From Haberlea rhodopensis (lineage: Eukaryota > Streptophyta > Magnoliopsida > Lamiales > Gesneriaceae): a stretch of 64,000 bases of DNA. The notes under the pieces were generated by a model. The model was given only the letters and a program-made list of their open reading frames with translations, did no database searches and was not told where the DNA came from. This document shows, in pieces, positions 22,935-33,945 of the stretch; positions within the stretch are counted from its first letter, which is position 1, and each line of letters begins with the position of its first letter. The DNA lies in contig CAJQUN010000151.1 of assembly GCA_907163345.1 (NCBI GenBank), forward strand, positions 744,001-808,000, given 5' to 3'. Made by a program: the position numbers and the translations under genes.

Positions 22935-23681
22935 GTGTTACAGGTGTAGCAGCAGCTTTGGAATTGAGCTTGGGCTGTTGATTTGAAGTATTTCCAGGAT
23001 CGAGGTACCAGAGCTGGTTGAATAAGTGCATAGATCCAGAGTGAGATCGAGCTGCGCTTGGGAGGTGCTTCCAGGATTGAAGTGCCAGTAATGGTACCCG
23101 GTAGAGTCTTTTATACATTAGATACACGCGTGTTCATTGGGTACTCTTATGTGAGTACATTTTACGTGTATATGGAATGTATAAATGGGCTACGGCTCTT
23201 CTTAATTCATTATGGTTTGCATGCAATTAAATACGGAATTGCTAAATGAACTAAGAGCATGTTAGTGTATTATGAGGTGCATGTTATATGAATAATCTTG
23301 GTTGGGGAATATCAATATTATGTGGATTGAATGCAAGAAATTTACTGGATAGCATATGGTGTTGCACTTGCATATGGTTTTCCCAATGATAATATGATTA
23401 TATGCACTAATGATATGGCTTAATACACTAATAACGGGTTAGGGGCACAGGGGTCCTTACAAAAATGCTCCAAAGCATCCATATTTATAGTGTAGGAGCC
23501 CCCAAGACTCCTACTAGCAGTTGCTACACATAAGGCTGAAATCACTCCACGATCGCCTCGGACATCGCCTCGGGCGATCACCATCGTCGTGCCCCAACGG
23601 TCACCATAATGCACGCATCGCCTCAGGCGATCTGTCAGGATCGATTTCGGGGGTGTGTTGCCATTCCAGGCCCGAGTTCAA

Positions 23682-25199
23682 TGATGTGACTAGAAATAGA
23701 CACATCTATTACGCTTAATTGTCTACGATTTGGTATATTTTGATGGATAAATTGATACATATGCTACCTAATCGTATATTTGTGTAAATATAGGGAAAGG
23801 TGAAGAAATCAAGCTAAAATGATGAAAGAAGCAATAAAGTTGAAGAAAAGAGGAAAAAACCAGAATCCAAGACACATGTTGCTCCTTGCTCCTCAAATTT
23901 CTATATGTTCGAGCCATGTTTTGGAAATGTGTTCCATAGAAAAGTTGTAGAACTTTGAGTTATCTTCGCGTGGACAGCTGATTCATCGAATTCGGAGTTC
24001 GGACGAGAAAGTTACGGCCAAAATACGAAACTCGCCAGAAAAATTGATGACAGGCGTAATTACGCCATTATTAGGCGTAATTACGCCAACGCTACGGCAT
24101 GTGTAGGCGTAGCTACGCCATTCTACGCGTAATTACGCCAGAAGACTTTTGGAAAGTGAAAATTCTTGATTTCTTTCCTTCCCACGTGGATTCTAACCTA
24201 CTCCATCAGCCTCCCAATACATATATACTCGAAATTCAGACCTTTTAACCATATAGATAGTTAGGGTAGAGTAGTTTAGGATAGTTTTATAATTTTTCTC
24301 TCAATTTTGTTGAAGAACGCTACGAAGATCGAAGCGAAGGCGGGATTGACACCTCGACGAGCGGAGATTGGATTAGTTTTCTTTCCCTTGTTTTTATTTA
24401 TTGCTTTATCTTAGATTATGTCTAGCTAGTTTTAATTCTTGGTTGAGGAAGACAAATCCTTGGATTTATTTATCTTGGGGAGATTCTTACGCTTTAATTA
24501 TCAATTTTATTGAGTATCAAGAGTTTTTCTGATTTTATTGATATGATTGTTGTGTTTGTTTATTGGATTGACAACCTAATAACTTGCATGAAATCTAACG
24601 CTAAATTAGATATCAAATACGGAATCGTTTGATCCCTCTAATTTACGAAGCAACTAAGATTGATGAATTTCCGCTTGTGAGTTTGTTAAATTCTTAGGAA
24701 GAACACTTGACTAGATTAAACATAGACGCTTGGATTATGTTGTTTAGCTTCATCGATCTCACTAGTTCATATGCTATCATCGATTTAAATCTTAATCGCT
24801 TGTATTTTGATTGATTGTTTGATAAGGGTTAAACTAGAACGCTTGGGCTACTTAACTACACGTAAGGTGAGATAGGACTTTGATTATTGGATTAAACGTC
24901 CAACGATGAATATTCATATGAAAAACTGAGTCTTTTGTGAATCGATGAAATAGATGATAATTCCAAGGAAGAGTCGACCGATACCAAGAATCACTTTCAT
25001 TACTTTAATCTTTAGTTTTAATTTTAATTAGTATAATTCATTCACAACCCCATCTTTTATTCTTTTGATTTTGATTTTCATTAACACAAAGATTCACACC
25101 TCCTCGTGGGATCGATCCCTACTCACGCTACTACATTATTGTTATCAATCTTGAGGATTGAGTGGGGTTAATTTGGGCGTACACGATAAGCGCACACCA
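23682..25199 (+). repeat. 5' LTR of the 23682 element
   Basis: 1518 bp. Palindromes GGCGTAATTACGCC and relatives at 24053-24139, then a TATA-like ATATATACTC (24231-24240), so here the palindromes lie upstream of the probable promoter. The end is CACACCA, next to the primer site. Confidence 0.95.
24053..24139 (+). repeat. GGCGTAATTACGCC palindrome cluster
   Basis: Four palindromes: GGCGTAATTACGCC twice, GGCGTAGCTACGCC, and GCGTAATTACGC. The same set is in the 3' LTR at 28042-28128. It occupies the position where the related LTR at 3365 has CGATCGATCG-type palindromes. Confidence 0.93.
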
Positions 25200-25204
25200 A
25201 ATTT

Positions 25205-25222
25205 TGGCGCCGTTGCCGGGGA
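25205..25222 (+). other. Primer-binding site, tRNA-Asp
   Basis: TGGCGCCGTTGCCGGGGA is an 18-base perfect complement of the 3' end of plant tRNA-Asp(GUC), the primer typical of Athila/Tat Ty3-gypsy elements. It begins five bases after the LTR. Confidence 0.95.
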
Positions 25223-25354
25223 GGCGTTGTATATTTTTGTGTTAATATTTTCTGTTTTTTTTTCTCTATTTCGTTTTATTTCTTTCTTTCCCCCACACCG
25301 CTACTCTTGTTTGTTCGTGCTTACAGGTTGATTTCTTAAAAATTGGATCTTTTC

Positions 25355-26356
25355 ATGGAGGACTATAGGCGACTAGACAAATTGGCGTATCTTGTGCACC
25401 AACTTGGCGTAGGGAGTGGACAAAGAACATACAACTCAAGTTGGAGTGATCATCCCAATCTCAACTATGACAATCAATGGATGAGCCCACCTCCACCTTA
25501 CATGCAGTCCTATCTACCGCCATACATACCACAATATTCGCCATGGCCGCAACAACCTCAATATCATACCCCTGGTGAGTCTTTAGAGGATCTTCTTTCG
25601 AAACTTAATGATAGTACTTTGCAATTTCAACAGGAATTCAGGGCTAGCACTCAGAATTTGGGTAACCAAATGGAGCAAATAATAAGATCAGCCGATCGGA
25701 TAGCAGCACAAAAGGAGACCATGATTGCATTCGAATCATGGAGTGATGAAGAAGAGGAGACTATGGAGAAGGTGGTACTGATGCCACCCGAGCTAGAAGT
25801 GGAGATACATGTGCCAATAGAAGAAAAGGAGCTTGTATATCCTACAACTCCGCAAGGTAAGTTTCCAACTGAGAGCTATGTTGAATACTTAGATGAATCA
25901 AGTGATGTGGAAGAGGAGTCGGCGATAGAGTACTGTGTTGAAATGGATCCTTGGGACTATTTTTTCGAAGACAACACCTTGGACAGTGGCAAAGAGGTAG
26001 AAACTCCAAAAACGATGGTACTGATGCCATCAATACTTGAAGAACAAACAGAGGTCGATGTGGATAACAAGGAATCTTACCAGAATGAGATTCCCAAAGG
26101 CGAGCATAGGGGACGACAAGTTAAAGGATGCCATGAGGTAGATCTTGATCGACCTCAACTGACTTCTTTGGAGGAAGGCGACATAGTGAAAAGACAAAAA
26201 CCCTCCAAGAGGTTCAAGGCAAATAGGCATCGTCTTAAGCGAGAAGATTGGCGTCGGGCCACCGACATTAAACAGAGGCGCTGCTTGGGAGGCAACCCAA
26301 GGGGAGTTAGTTTCCTTTCTCCCTTTTACTTTTATTTTTATTGCTTTACTAGTTAG
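25355..26356 (+). CDS. Gag-like protein of the Athila/Tat-type element
   Basis: Open frame of 333 codons from ATG 25355 to TAG 26354-26356. Residues about 25-120 resemble the C-terminal part of Athila/Tat gag: a YNSSWSDHPNLNYDNQW motif (family pattern YNPGW..HPNF.W), a Pro/Gln/Tyr-rich stretch, then ESLEDLLSKL and a coiled-coil-like segment FQQEFRASTQNLGNQMEQII. The middle is very acidic (WSDEEEETME, ESSDVEEESA). A MVLMPS.LEE / VVLMPPELE phrase is repeated. The basic end (KRQKPSKRFKANRHRLKRED) and CLGGNPRG match the 3' coding end seen in this clade. No zinc knuckle and no capsid N-terminus, so it is a shortened gag-derived protein. It may act in packaging with a helper element's Gag; this is inference. 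Confidence 0.7.
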   Translation: MEDYRRLDKLAYLVHQLGVGSGQRTYNSSWSDHPNLNYDNQWMSPPPPYMQSYLPPYIPQYSPWPQQPQYHTPGESLEDLLSKLNDSTLQFQQEFRASTQNLGNQMEQIIRSADRIAAQKETMIAFESWSDEEEETMEKVVLMPPELEVEIHVPIEEKELVYPTTPQGKFPTESYVEYLDESSDVEEESAIEYCVEMDPWDYFFEDNTLDSGKEVETPKTMVLMPSILEEQTEVDVDNKESYQNEIPKGEHRGRQVKGCHEVDLDRPQLTSLEEGDIVKRQKPSKRFKANRHRLKREDWRRATDIKQRRCLGGNPRGVSFLSPFYFYFYCFTS

Positions 26357-27671
26357 ACTTTTCTCTTTTCTTCTATTTTTGCCTTACATTGGGGACAATG
26401 TAAGATTTAAGTATGGGGGAGGGATTAGTAGTGTGTTATTGTTTTTCTTATTTCAAAAATATAAAAAAATCGAAAAATTTAAAATTTTGAGCTCATAAGT
26501 AATGAACACATGCTTAGAATCACTAGCCCATGATGAAACCTAATTGATATCATGCATGCTTTTGAACATAGGTGAATTGTTAACCTTGGAACACTTTGAA
26601 CTCTAATGCAAAGTTTACTTTAACTTAGTAGTTGAATATTTTGAGCACATTATTGTCATGGCTTGTGAAGTGTGCATAGCTTAGTGAAGATTGTGTAAAC
26701 TTTGTGATAGTCTTAAGAAGTCTCTAATACATGCTAGAACTTAACTACATGCTCTTTGAGGCGTATGTCTAGACTACTTGCAAACATGAAAGTGATATAG
26801 GCAATCTTTGATGCGTTTGAGCCTTTCAAGCCTACCATGTAAACAAAATCAATCTCTAGTACCCTTTTTGAGCCTTAATGTAAAAGAATGGGAGTATGCT
26901 AAGCATACTCAAGACCCCCATTCAACATTCCTTGACTAGCTTATCATCCTTCCCTAATGAGCCTAAATGTGATTTTAATCCATACCTTTTAAGGGAGTAT
27001 GATGTATTTCATTCAAATGCACTTGGGAATCATTGAAGTATATTTGTGAGCTTAATTGTCAAAAGAATGGAATGCATGAAAGAAAAAGGAATGCCTTGAG
27101 AAAATAGATAAAAATATGACTCCAAGGGGAGCCAAGGCACTAAAGAAGAAAAATGTTGAAATAAACCTTGAAAAAAATGAACAAGGTTTGAAAAATTCAT
27201 ACAAGAAGAGAAGCTTTTAGTGTGCATTTCATCATACTCTCTTGTTTGAATATCCTTACCCTTTCTTTCATAAGCCAATACCTAGGCCAAGCTACAAGCT
27301 AATAAAGACCTACTTGATTTATGTTTGCAAAGTAGCTAAGATAGTGGAGAAGAGTGTGCAAGTGAGCTTATACTTGTGTTAGTGTATGACTTGAACTATT
27401 GTGGATTTACATATTTTGGAACTATAATTTGTACACAACACTTGTTTATGACCACACACACGTTCACTATTTTGTTGAGTATGAAATGTATAGGGATTGA
27501 AATTGTTCCACTGTTAATTTTTCACCGCCTTTCATTACTATGCATGTTTATAATTGTTGAGGCATAAAAGTGAGGACAAGTTAGTTTGTTTTGATGCTAT
27601 GAGCCAAGCAAAAAGATTTTAGTTTTGTCTGATTTACTCGAGGTCGAGTAAAGAGTAAGTATGGGGGTGTT
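26357..27671 (+). other. 3' non-coding tail of the 23682 element
   Basis: About 1.3 kb without a gene. At 26384-26403 is a perfect hairpin TTACATTG-GGGA-CAATGTAA: an 8-bp stem with a GNRA-type tetraloop. It is followed by the AAGTATGGGGGAGGG purine tract. A second purine tract, AAGTATGGGGGTGTT, directly precedes the 3' LTR and is the likely polypurine tract. Confidence 0.8.
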
Positions 27672-29188
27672 TGATGTGACTAGAAATAGACACATCTATT
27701 ACGCTTAATTGTCTACGATTTGTATATTTTGATGGATAAATTGATACATATGCTACCTAATCGTATATTTGTGTAAATATAGGGAAATGTGAAGAAATCA
27801 AGCTAAAATGATGAAAGAAGCAATAAAGTTGAAGAAAAGAGGAAAAAACCAGAATCCAAGACACATGTTGCTTCTTGCTCCTCAAATTTCTATATGTTCG
27901 AGCCATGTTTTGGAAATGTGTTCCATAGAAAAGTTGTAGAACTTTGAGTTATCTTCGCGTGGACAGCTGATTCATCGAATTCAGAGTTCGGACGAGAAAG
28001 TTACGGCCAAAATACGAAACTCGCCAGAAAAATTGATGACAGGCGTAATTACGCCATTATTAGGCGTAATTACGCCAACGCTACGGCATGTGTAGGCGTA
28101 GCTACGCCATTCTACGCGTAATTACGCCAGAAGACTTTTGGAAAGTGAAAATTCTTGATTTCTTTCCTTCCCACATGGATTCTAACCTACTCCATCAGCC
28201 TCCCAATACATATATACTCGAAATTCAGACCTTTTAACCATATAGATAGTTAGGGTAGAGTAGTTTAGGATAGTTTTATAATTTTTCTCTCAATTTTGTT
28301 GAAGAACGCTACGAAGATCGAAGCGAAGGCGGGATTGACACCTCGACGAGCGGAGATTGGATTAGTTTTCTTTCCCTTGTTTTTATTTATTGCTTTATCT
28401 TAGATTATGTCTAGCTAGTTTTAATTCTTGGTTGAGGAAGACAAATCCTTGGATTTATTTATCTTGGGGAGATTCTTACGCTTTAATTATCAATTTTATT
28501 GAGTATCAAGAGTTTTTCTGATTTTATTGATATGATTGTTGTGTTTGTTTATTGGATTGACAACCTAATAACTTGCATGAAATCTAACGCTAAATTAGAT
28601 ATCAAATACGGAATCGTTTGATCCCTCTAATTTACGAAGCAACTAAGATTGATGAATTTCCGCTTGTGAGTTTGTTAAATTCTTAGGAAGAACACTTGAC
28701 TAGATTAAACATAGACGCTTGGATTATGTTGTTTAGCTTCATCGATCTCACTAGTTCATATGCTATCATCGATTTAAATCTTAATCGCTTGTATTTTGAT
28801 TGATTGTTTGATAAGGGTTAAACTAGAACGCTTGGGCTACTTAACTACACGTAAGGTGAGATAGGACTTTGATTATTGGATTAAACGTCCAACGATGAAT
28901 ATTCATATGAAAAACTGAGTCTTTTGTGAATCGATGAAATAGATGATAATTCCAAGGAAGAGTCGACCGATACCAAGAATCACTTTCATTACTTTAATCT
29001 TTAGTTTTAATTTTAATTAGTATAATTCATTCACAACCCCATCTTTTATTCTTTTGATTTTGATTTTCATTAACACAAAGATTCACACCTCCTCGTGGGA
29101 TCGATCCCTACTCACGCTACTACATTATTGTTATCAATCTTGAGGATTGAGTGGGGTTAATTTGGGCGTACACGATAAGCGCACACCA
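27672..29188 (+). repeat. 3' LTR of the 23682 element
   Basis: 1517 bp, nearly identical to the 5' LTR (a one-base indel near 27720 and about four substitutions seen by eye). It ends GCGCACACCA and is followed by the TTCAA duplication. Confidence 0.95.
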
Positions 29189-29939
29189 TTCAACCAACTT
29201 GAGCTTCAATAGCTCGTGTTCTTGAATTAATGCACCGAGAGATTACATCGAGTTCGATTACAAAACCGAGCGGAAGACACTCGACATAACCCGCTCTATA
29301 ACCAATTAAACATTTGAAAGGCATTTTAAAGATATGCAAATAAAGTAAATAAACAAGCATTTGTTTATGGAAGTTCGAAGGTGGTGTAATCCTTCTACGT
29401 CTCCCCTTCTTCCATCTCATGGAAGGATTTCACTAGAAGACTTTGATTTATACAATCCCGTTGTACAAACCCGATCCAGTTGGGAATTTCCATCCAACTA
29501 GAACTCCTAGCAACTCAACTATGTATGTTCTTTAATGTCTCACATACAAAGACCTCTCATCGGTTGTGATAAATCATCAACCGTTACAATGATATTCACT
29601 AATCTATTAAGCTCTCAAATACAATGAATAGAGTGAATACAAAGGCACAAATGATTCCATAATGAATCTGATATAGCAAGGTAAGTGGTGCCAAATGTTT
29701 GGGGAGTGCTCTTCATTTAACAACTTTTGTCTTTGATGTTCCCCAATTGAATCCCAAGTAGGTTTGCTTTGGAAGGCTTGGATTGATCTTCAATCAGCTG
29801 TTATTGAGCTTCCAAAACATGTATTTATAGCCCCAAAATAATGATATATACGTTAGACAGAAGAATATGCCCGTTGGAAAAGGTTTTGCACCATTTCCGA
29901 GCTTGCAACGGTCATATTCTGGTTTCTGCGCTCTTTGTA

Positions 29940-30090
29940 GTTCGGACCGGACTGGCCGGATCAGCTTGGATAGATCAGTCTGGCCGGATCAGCTTGGACA
30001 GATCAGCTTGGGCAGCTCAATCTGGTCTGGACAGCTCAGTCTGGTCTGGATCAGTCTGGGTAGATCAGTCTGAACAATCAGCTTGATACA
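29940..30090. repeat. GATCAG-rich 14-bp repeats in LTR
   Basis: Reiterated GATCAGCTTGGACA / GATCAGTCTGGCCG-type units with a period near 14 bp, in the LTR of the minimal Sirevirus. A shorter version is in the partner LTR at about 32490-32615. Confidence 0.75.
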
Positions 30091-30823
30091 AAACAGATTG
30101 ATAAACTTGCTCTTCTGATCTGTTGCTTGTAGCTCTTGATTCTTTGATTTCTGGGCAACGTGATCTACATGAAAGTTGTAGCCCTTTCTCTTATCTTTCT
30201 ATGGAATCAAGAATCGCTCGATTTTGAGTTCGTATGAGAGAGTTATGCTTGAAATACGAGGCGATTCTCCTGCTGTCTGTTTGCTGGATGCAGCAGCATA
30301 TGGCGTGACTTGCAGAAGCTTTTTGGCAATTGTAACGTCCGATTCAGTCTTTGACTTCCAAAGATGACTTGTAGATCTTTGTCTTAGATTTCCAACCCAT
30401 ACTGAATCGTCTCGTTCCGATAAGCGAGCTAAGAGTTATGCCCAACAGACTGACAGTTGCTTGCTGAAACAGCTTGTTGTTTCTTCGCGGTACAGCTCGA
30501 TCTTGCAGGCGTCTTTTCTCCTTGATCAGATTCGAACTTGCCGATCTGTTGTGAAATACGACTTTTAGTATTTTGAGTTGGCTGTTCAACCTATTTAGAA
30601 GCATGCCATTTTGATATCCGAGCTATTAGATATGATCGAAACAAACCGCTCTGCCAGGATTTCAGACTTGGTCCAGCTTGATATTTTCAAGCTACTTCTT
30701 TGTAATTCATCAAGCTCTTAATTATGATCTATGAACTGTACACTTGATGAAATATGTTAGCAACACAATAACAAGTTTTGTTAACATCAAAACCAAGATT
30801 ATTCGGGTTTCCAAAACCCAATA

Positions 30824-31680
30824 ATCTCCCCCTTTTGATGATCACAAAACTTGAATAAAAATATGAACATTAAAGCATAATGTTGAATAACAAGAAAAAT
30901 CATATTTTTTAAACAACATATTTCTCCCCCTTTTTGTGTGAATCAAAAAGGAAGACAAATAAAATTTACTCCCCCTCAAGGATTGAGATTAAACTCTCCC
31001 CCTTAATTTTTAAAGGTTTGAAAATTTGAACAAGTGATGGGAAAATGGGGTAGGCTAAAATAAATTAAAAAATTGCAATGCACATTTAATATTTGAACAA
31101 AAATAACCACTTTTGATGATGCATGTAGCATACTTAGCAACAAATTTGAATTTCTTGACAAAACTCAACAATGTCCATTTCATCTTTTAGCGGTGGTAGC
31201 ACACTTAGTCCAACTTTACAGAATAAACTGTATCTCCTCGTTAATAATTAGGCTACAAGACCTATACCGTTGCGAACCTCTAAGAGTATAGTTTGCAACG
31301 CAAAAAACGGTTTGTCATTTGGACATCCGAGCAAGAAGTTATGCCAATTTTCCCAAAGTCGCTGCAAGCTGCCAGAAAAACTGAATGCTTCGAAAATTGT
31401 TAGATAAAATCTCAAAATAAAAATTTTAAACTAAAAAACGAGTTAAGAACAGATTGAACGAAAATTAAACCTTTAAAATAGATTTTAAAATTATTTTCGT
31501 GCAAAATGAATGCAATGAAATTGATTTTTATGCTAAAAAGTTTCATACACCAAGTTTTGAAAAAATATGCTATGAAAATATTTCATGCTCATGAGAAAAA
31601 TTTTGAAAATGATTTTAAAAGATATCCGCTAAAAAAATCGGTTAAAATGCTTTCCAAGAACAAACCGCTCTGATACCACT
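30824..31680 (-). other. 857-bp interior of the minimal Sirevirus
   Basis: No coding sequence on either strand. The end next to the 3' LTR has four purine tracts on the minus strand (AAAAGGGGGAGAT at 30824, and others near 30926, 30971 and 30998), the multiple polypurine-tract arrangement known for Sireviruses. The other end has the tRNA-iMet primer complement (plus GCTCTGATACCACT, 31667-31680). Confidence 0.85.
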
Positions 31681-33352
31681 TGTCAGGATCGATTTCAGGG
31701 GTGGGTTGCCATTCCACACCCGAGTTCAACCAACTTGAGCTTCAATAGCTCGTGTTCTTGAATTAATGCACCAAGAGATTATATCGAGTTCGATTACAAA
31801 CCGAGCGGAAGACACTCGACATAACCCGCTCTATAACCGATTAAACATTTGAAAGGCATTTTAAAGATATGCAAATAAAGTAAATAAACAAGCATTTGTT
31901 TATGGAAGTTCGAAGGTGGTGTAATCCTTCTACGTCTCCCCTTCTTCCATCTCTTGGAAGGATTCCACTAGAAGACTTTGATTTATACAATCCCGTTGTA
32001 CAAACCCGATCCAGCTGGGAATTCCCATCCAACTAGAACTCCTAGCAACTCAACTATGTATGTTCTTTAATGTCTCACATACAAAGACCTCTCATCGGTT
32101 GTGATAAATCATCAACCATTACAATGATATTCACTCATCTATTAAGCTCTCAAATACAATGAATAGAGTGAATACAAAGGCACAAATGATTCCATATTGA
32201 ATCTGATATAGCAAGGTAAGTGGTGCCAAATGTTTGGGGAGTGCTCTTCATTTAGCAACTTTTGTCTTTGTAGTTCCCCAATTGAATCCCAAGTGAGTTT
32301 GCTTTGGAAAGCTTGGATTGATCTTCAATCAGCTGTTATTGAGCTTCCAAATCATGTATATATAGCCCCAAGTAATGATATATACGTTAGACACAATAAT
32401 ATGCCCGTTGGAAAAGGTTCTGCACCATTCCCGAGCTTGCAACAGTCATATTATGGTTTCTGGGCTCTTTGTAGTTCGGACCGGATTGGCCTGATCAGCT
32501 TGGACAGATCAGTCTGGACGGATAAGCTTGGACAGATTAGCTTTGGCAGCTCAGTCTGGCCTGGATTAATCTAGGCAGATCAGTCTGGCCGGATCAGTCT
32601 GAACAATCAGCTTGATACAAAACAGATTGATAAACTTTCTCTTATGATCTGTTGCTTGTAGCTCTTGATTCTTTGATTTATGGGCAAAGTGATCTACATG
32701 AAAGTTTTAGCCCTTTCTCTTAGCTTTCTACGGAATCAAGAATCACTCGATTTCGAGTTCGTATGAGAGAGTTATGCTTGAAATACAAGGCGATGCTTCT
32801 ACTGTCTGTTTGCTGGATGCAGCAGCACATGGCGTGATTTGCAGAAGCGTTTTGTCCATCTTAAATTCTGATTCAGTATTTGACTTCCAATGATGACTTG
32901 TAGATATTTGTCTTAGCTTTCCAACCCATACTGAATTGTCTCGTTCCAATAAGCGAGCTAAGAGTTATGCCCAACATACTGACAGTTGCTTGCTGAAACA
33001 ACTTGCTATTTCTTCGCGGTACAGATCGATCTTGCAGGCGTCTTTTCTCCTTGATAACATTCGAACTAGCCGATCTGTTGTGAAATATTACTTTTAGTAT
33101 TTTGAGTTGGCTGTTCAACCTATTTGGAAGCACGCCATTTCGATATCCGAGCTATTAGATATGATCGAAACAATACGCTCTGCCAGGGTTTCAGACTTGG
33201 TTCAGCTTGATATTTTCAAGCTACTTCTTAGTAATTCATCAAGCTCTTAATTATGATCTATGAACTGCACACTTGATGAAATATGTTAGCAACACAATAA
33301 CAAGTTTTGTTAACATCAAAACCAAGATTATTTGGGTTTCCAAAACCCAACA
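31681..33352 (-). repeat. 5' LTR of the minimal Sirevirus
   Basis: 1672 bp, complete. It begins TGTCAGGATCGATTTC and ends AAAACCCAACA, next to the CGATC duplication. Confidence 0.9.
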
Positions 33353-33718
33353 CGATCAATTCCACAAATCAATGCCGTAGCCTCAGCTGCTCAAAATCTT
33401 TCATCGCCTCAGGTGAAGCACCAATCGCCTCTGGCGTTCAGGCCATCGCCTCGAGTGAACTCCCCCTGCGCGCGAGACTCGGCGTCGCCTCTGTCGATGT
33501 GCGTTGCGATGCCTTCCTGGCTGCCATCGCCTGAGGCGATCCAGACCAGAATTTGCACACTTGTTTTTCTTCAATCAATTCTCTTTTTAACCATTAAACA
33601 TGTACACTAAGTAGACACATTAGTATAACAAACACAAGTTTTGTTGATCATCAAAACTTAAAAATAATCCGGAGATAAGTTAAAGCATTAAACACAACCA
33701 TGCGTTTAAGGCTCAACA

Positions 33719-33945
33719 ATCTCCCCCTTTTTGATGATCACAAAACTTGATAAACTTGAATATGTAATATGCATGAAATGTGAGTAAACATTACTCCCCC
33801 TTAACCATTGCATAGCACATACAAGATTACCAAGTAAAGCATAAAGCAACCAACTCTCCCCCTCAAACCATGCATACAAAAACTCTCCCCCTCAAACTAT
33901 GCATGAATTAAACTTCAAGTTTATCACAAAATTCCCCCCCTTTTT
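33719..33945 (-). promoter_or_regulatory. Multiple polypurine tracts of the outer Sirevirus
   Basis: On the minus strand five G-runs lie before the 3' LTR: AAAGGGGGAGAT at the LTR edge (33719-33730), then copies near 33793, 33858, 33884 and 33933. Multiple polypurine tracts upstream of the 3' LTR are a Sirevirus hallmark. The rest of 33946-34650 is AT-rich and non-coding. Confidence 0.85.

Larger units (their letters stand above)
14531..23461 (+). mobile_element. Del-like LTR element B without coding region
   Basis: Inserted in the Sirevirus 3' LTR with a perfect 5-bp duplication AAAAT (14526-14530 and 23462-23466). LTRs are 14531-17104 and 20883-23461, the tRNA-iMet primer site 17108-17124, and the purine-rich tract TAGTGGGGGATAAT ends at 20882. 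The LTR organisation (TATA, palindromes, GTACGTA block, hairpins) places it with the Del/Tekay group. The 3778-bp interior has no gag or pol similarity in any frame. It is a minisatellite followed by a chain of inverted repeats, so this is a large non-autonomous (LARD-like) element that presumably borrows proteins from Del relatives. Confidence 0.92.
20883..23461 (+). repeat. 3' LTR of element B
   Basis: 2579 bp, same ends as the 5' LTR. It contains eight perfect GCGATCGATCGC palindromes (21618-21827) and the hairpin array (about 22484-22612). It is followed by the target duplication AAAAT. Confidence 0.93.
23682..29188 (+). mobile_element. Young Athila/Tat-like gag-only LTR element
   Basis: TGATGTGACTAG ... 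GCGCACACCA LTRs (23682-25199 and 27672-29188) with a perfect 5-bp duplication TTCAA (23677-23681 and 29189-29193). The primer site is complementary to tRNA-Asp. The 2472-bp interior holds one open reading frame and a long 3' non-coding tail. No protease, RT or integrase. The two LTRs differ at only about five positions in 1518 bp by eye, so this is one of the most recent insertions in the window. It interrupts the 3' LTR of the minimal Sirevirus. Confidence 0.95.
23633..30823 (-). repeat. 3' LTR of the minimal Sirevirus (interrupted)
   Basis: 49 bp lie at 23633-23681; the remainder resumes after the inserted element at 29194 and ends CCAAAACCCAATA at 30823. Net length about 1.68 kb. The last bases are ATA, where the partner LTR has ACA. 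Confidence 0.88.
23633..33352 (-). mobile_element. Minimal non-autonomous Sirevirus-like element
   Basis: Inserted in the outer Sirevirus LTR with a perfect 5-bp duplication CGATC (23628-23632 and 33353-33357). LTR ends are TGTCAGGATCGATTT and ACCCAACA (plus strand). On the minus strand: 5' LTR 33352-31681, primer site about 31678-31662, an internal region of only 857 bp (31680-30824), and a 3' LTR 30823-23633 interrupted by the 23682-29188 element. The 857 bp carry no coding sequence but keep several polypurine tracts. It is thus a short-interior derivative mobilised in trans. Confidence 0.9.
13914..33718 (-). repeat. 3' LTR of the Sirevirus, in three pieces
   Basis: Plus-strand order: 13914-14530, 23462-23632 and 33353-33718, separated by element B and by the minimal Sirevirus. 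Joined, the pieces align with the complete LTR at 45624-46850 (both begin TGTTGGAACCGAA and end TTAAGGCTCA.CA). The right LTR carries about 75 bp of extra tandem copy of the 'CTCTTCCCGAGT..CACGAGTCTTCTTGGCC' segment. Palindromes of the type ATCGCCTCAGGCGAT occur in the second and third pieces. Confidence 0.85.
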
